Origin: Sulfopaludibacter sp035606355
Lineage (GTDB): Bacteria > Acidobacteriota > Terriglobia > Bryobacterales > Bryobacteraceae
Assembly (NCBI GenBank): GCA_035606355.1
Contig: DATNFO010000083.1
Coordinates: forward strand, 1-32,074
Length of the DNA: 32,074 nt
Direction of reading: 5' to 3'
A model generated the notes under the pieces. That model saw nothing but the letters and a program-made list of their open reading frames with translations, had not been told where the DNA came from and made no database searches. Below, piece after piece: positions 30,927 to 32,074 of the stretch. A program made the translations under genes and the position numbers. The first letter of the stretch is position 1. Every line of letters starts with the position of its first letter.

Positions 30927-31616
30927 ATGCGTACGCTCCTAGCTCTGCTCACTGTTCTGCCGGCCGTCTTCGCGCAAAATACTCTGACGCCCCGGGAAAA
31001 GAAGGATGGATTCCAGTTGCTCTTTGACGGCAAAAGCCTCAACAACTGGCAGACGATCAAGCGCAGACCCAACAACAGTTCGTGGACCGTCGAGAACGGA
31101 ATCCTGACCTACGAGAAGGGGGAAACCTGGCTGGCCACGAATGACACCTACTATGACTTCGTCCTGCGCCTCGAATACAAGACCGCCGAGAAGACGGATA
31201 GCGGCATCTTCGTCAACGCCAGCGCCGCCGGCAATCCCGGTGCTACCGGCGTGGAAGTCAATCTCATTAGCGACAATGGCAAGCCGGCCACTACCCGGTC
31301 AAGCGGGTCGCTTTGGGATATTGCCGCGCCGGAAGATAACATGGCCAAGCCGGACGGTGAGTGGAACACCATGGAAATCGCCGTACACGAAAGGCGTCTC
31401 ACCGCGGTGTGGAACGGCAAACCCGGCCTCGACGTCAATCTCGACGACCCGCAATATCCGAAGCTCGCGGGCAGAGGCAGCTACGGACATATCGGTCTCC
31501 AAGCCCATGCCTTCGGTGAACCCGCCGCCTTCCGCAACATCCGAATCAAGGTAATTAGGAAGGGGCCGCCCGATCTGCCTGTCCCGTCGGCTGAAAAGCA
31601 GGAAGGGAAGCAGTAA
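30927..31616 (+). CDS. DUF1080 protein (3-keto-disaccharide hydrolase-like), secreted
   Basis: The protein has 229 residues from the ATG at 30927, ten bases after the mmsA stop; a TTG at 30918 would add three residues. A signal peptide (M-R-T-L-L-A-L-L-T-V-L-P-A-V-F-A) is followed by the DUF1080 jelly-roll pattern: G-F-Q-L-L-F-D-G-K-S-L-N-N-W, W-T-V-E-N-G-I-L, Y-Y-D-F-V-L-R-L-E-Y-K, D-S-G-I-F-V-N, G-E-W-N-T-M-E-I-A-V and G-H-I-G-L-Q-A-H. Members of PF06439 cleave 3-keto-glycosides or bind glycans in periplasmic sugar catabolism. The start has only a weak ribosome-binding site, so coupling to mmsA is likely. Together with the exported isomerases and the haem protein, it suggests oxidative sugar processing outside the cytoplasm. 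Confidence 0.82.
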   Translation: MRTLLALLTVLPAVFAQNTLTPREKKDGFQLLFDGKSLNNWQTIKRRPNNSSWTVENGILTYEKGETWLATNDTYYDFVLRLEYKTAEKTDSGIFVNASAAGNPGATGVEVNLISDNGKPATTRSSGSLWDIAAPEDNMAKPDGEWNTMEIAVHERRLTAVWNGKPGLDVNLDDPQYPKLAGRGSYGHIGLQAHAFGEPAAFRNIRIKVIRKGPPDLPVPSAEKQEGKQ

Positions 31617-32074
31617 GCGAGAAAGTGCCTGCGGAAAAACGGAAGTGCGTGGTGGACCAGGACGGGTCGCACTAACTGATTGATTTCTTCTTAGCCCGCG
31701 TGGACGCTAAGACAAATCCATCCTTTGGCCGAACAGCCAAACGGTATCGACGTCATGGCCTCCCAACGTGAGTGCTATCCACACTTCATCGGCTCCAACG
31801 CAGTCTACCCTCTAACCAGGCCCGATACTCACCCAGAAAACCGGGCCTGGAGTTTGGAAACCTCATGACCATCCACCTCGCCCACGCAATGTATTTGGCT
31901 AGGGCGAATCTGAGGTTGATAACACTGCGATTGGGAACCCGGCAGATTCTCAAGCTGGGCAGGCGGTGATCTGGGACGCTTACCGACGGACTGCGCAGTT
32001 AACCAGAGGGCGTCTACCTTGCAGGGAGCGTGAGAAACGGCGGCGCGCACTCGCGCACATCAAGTGGTTTCCGG
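31617..32074. other. Intergenic region with inverted repeats and a GTTAAC-core repeat
   Basis: I see no gene I can support in these 458 bases. There is a hairpin TTTGGC-CGAACA-GCCAAA at 31724-31741. A longer one has CCAGGCCCG (31816-31824) pairing with CGGGCCTGG (31842-31850). A further GTTAAC-core repeat lies at 31993-32009. The first hairpin is about 110 bp after the DUF1080 gene. The region may be another mobile-element edge. Confidence 0.5.
31993..32009 (-). repeat. GTTAAC-core repeat, copy D
   Basis: The plus strand reads GCGCAGTTAACCAGAGG. Its first 12 bases equal the start of copy C (7108-7119). On the minus strand, TCTGGTTAACTG equals copy A (3341-3352). It is a hybrid of the two variants at the left island. 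Confidence 0.4.

Overview
The window looks like chromosomal DNA of an acidobacterium of the Solibacter/Bryobacter type. I infer this from two TIGR03435-family secreted proteins (a family greatly expanded in Solibacter), a large carboxypeptidase-regulatory-domain TonB receptor of the acidobacterial kind, a DUF1501 plus cytochrome-c/DUF1549/DUF1553 pair, a DUF1080 protein and generally high GC. No rRNA, tRNA or CRISPR array was seen.

Left part (1 to about 7160) is an accessory island. It holds the end of a KorB-like HTH protein, an unrecognised HTH protein, and a phage-type pair on the minus strand (ParB-domain DNA methyltransferase followed by a small-terminase-like HTH protein). A gene-poor stretch with an amber-interrupted reading frame comes next, then a lone 840-residue protein joining an N-terminal SIR2-like NADase domain to three apparent GAF-type sensor modules. 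A broken tyrosine recombinase follows. The SIR2-GAF gene is bracketed by a 13-bp direct repeat (4032-4044 and 6839-6851), and more loosely by 18-bp inverted repeats (3488-3505 and 7108-7125). It is the best candidate here for an undescribed, probably anti-phage, system.

Middle (7160 to 9136) is a divergent pair of TIGR03435 genes.

Right part (9256 to 31616) is a catabolic locus. A minus-strand operon encodes a cytochrome-c/DUF1549/DUF1553 protein, a Tat-exported DUF1501 protein, an esterase and a Tat-exported TIM-barrel isomerase. Around it lie a second exported isomerase, a secreted protein of unknown family, a secreted beta-propeller, a GlcG-like protein, an IclR-family regulator, a bicupin, a translationally coupled DUF362-transketolase pair, and an apparent SMP-30 lactonase, TonB receptor, methylmalonate-semialdehyde dehydrogenase and DUF1080 operon.

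Four intergenic or start-codon sites carry the palindrome TTGCGTAWTACGCAA or a close relative. Each has a second, weaker 15-bp box exactly 21 bp away centre to centre. This ties most of the right part into one regulon, most simply controlled by the local IclR protein. The likely logic is uptake and extracytoplasmic processing of a carbohydrate-like substrate (TonB receptor, DUF1080, isomerases, lactonase), then cytoplasmic carbon-skeleton conversion (transketolase, MmsA-type dehydrogenase). The substrate cannot be read from the sequence. The final 458 bases hold no gene I can support.
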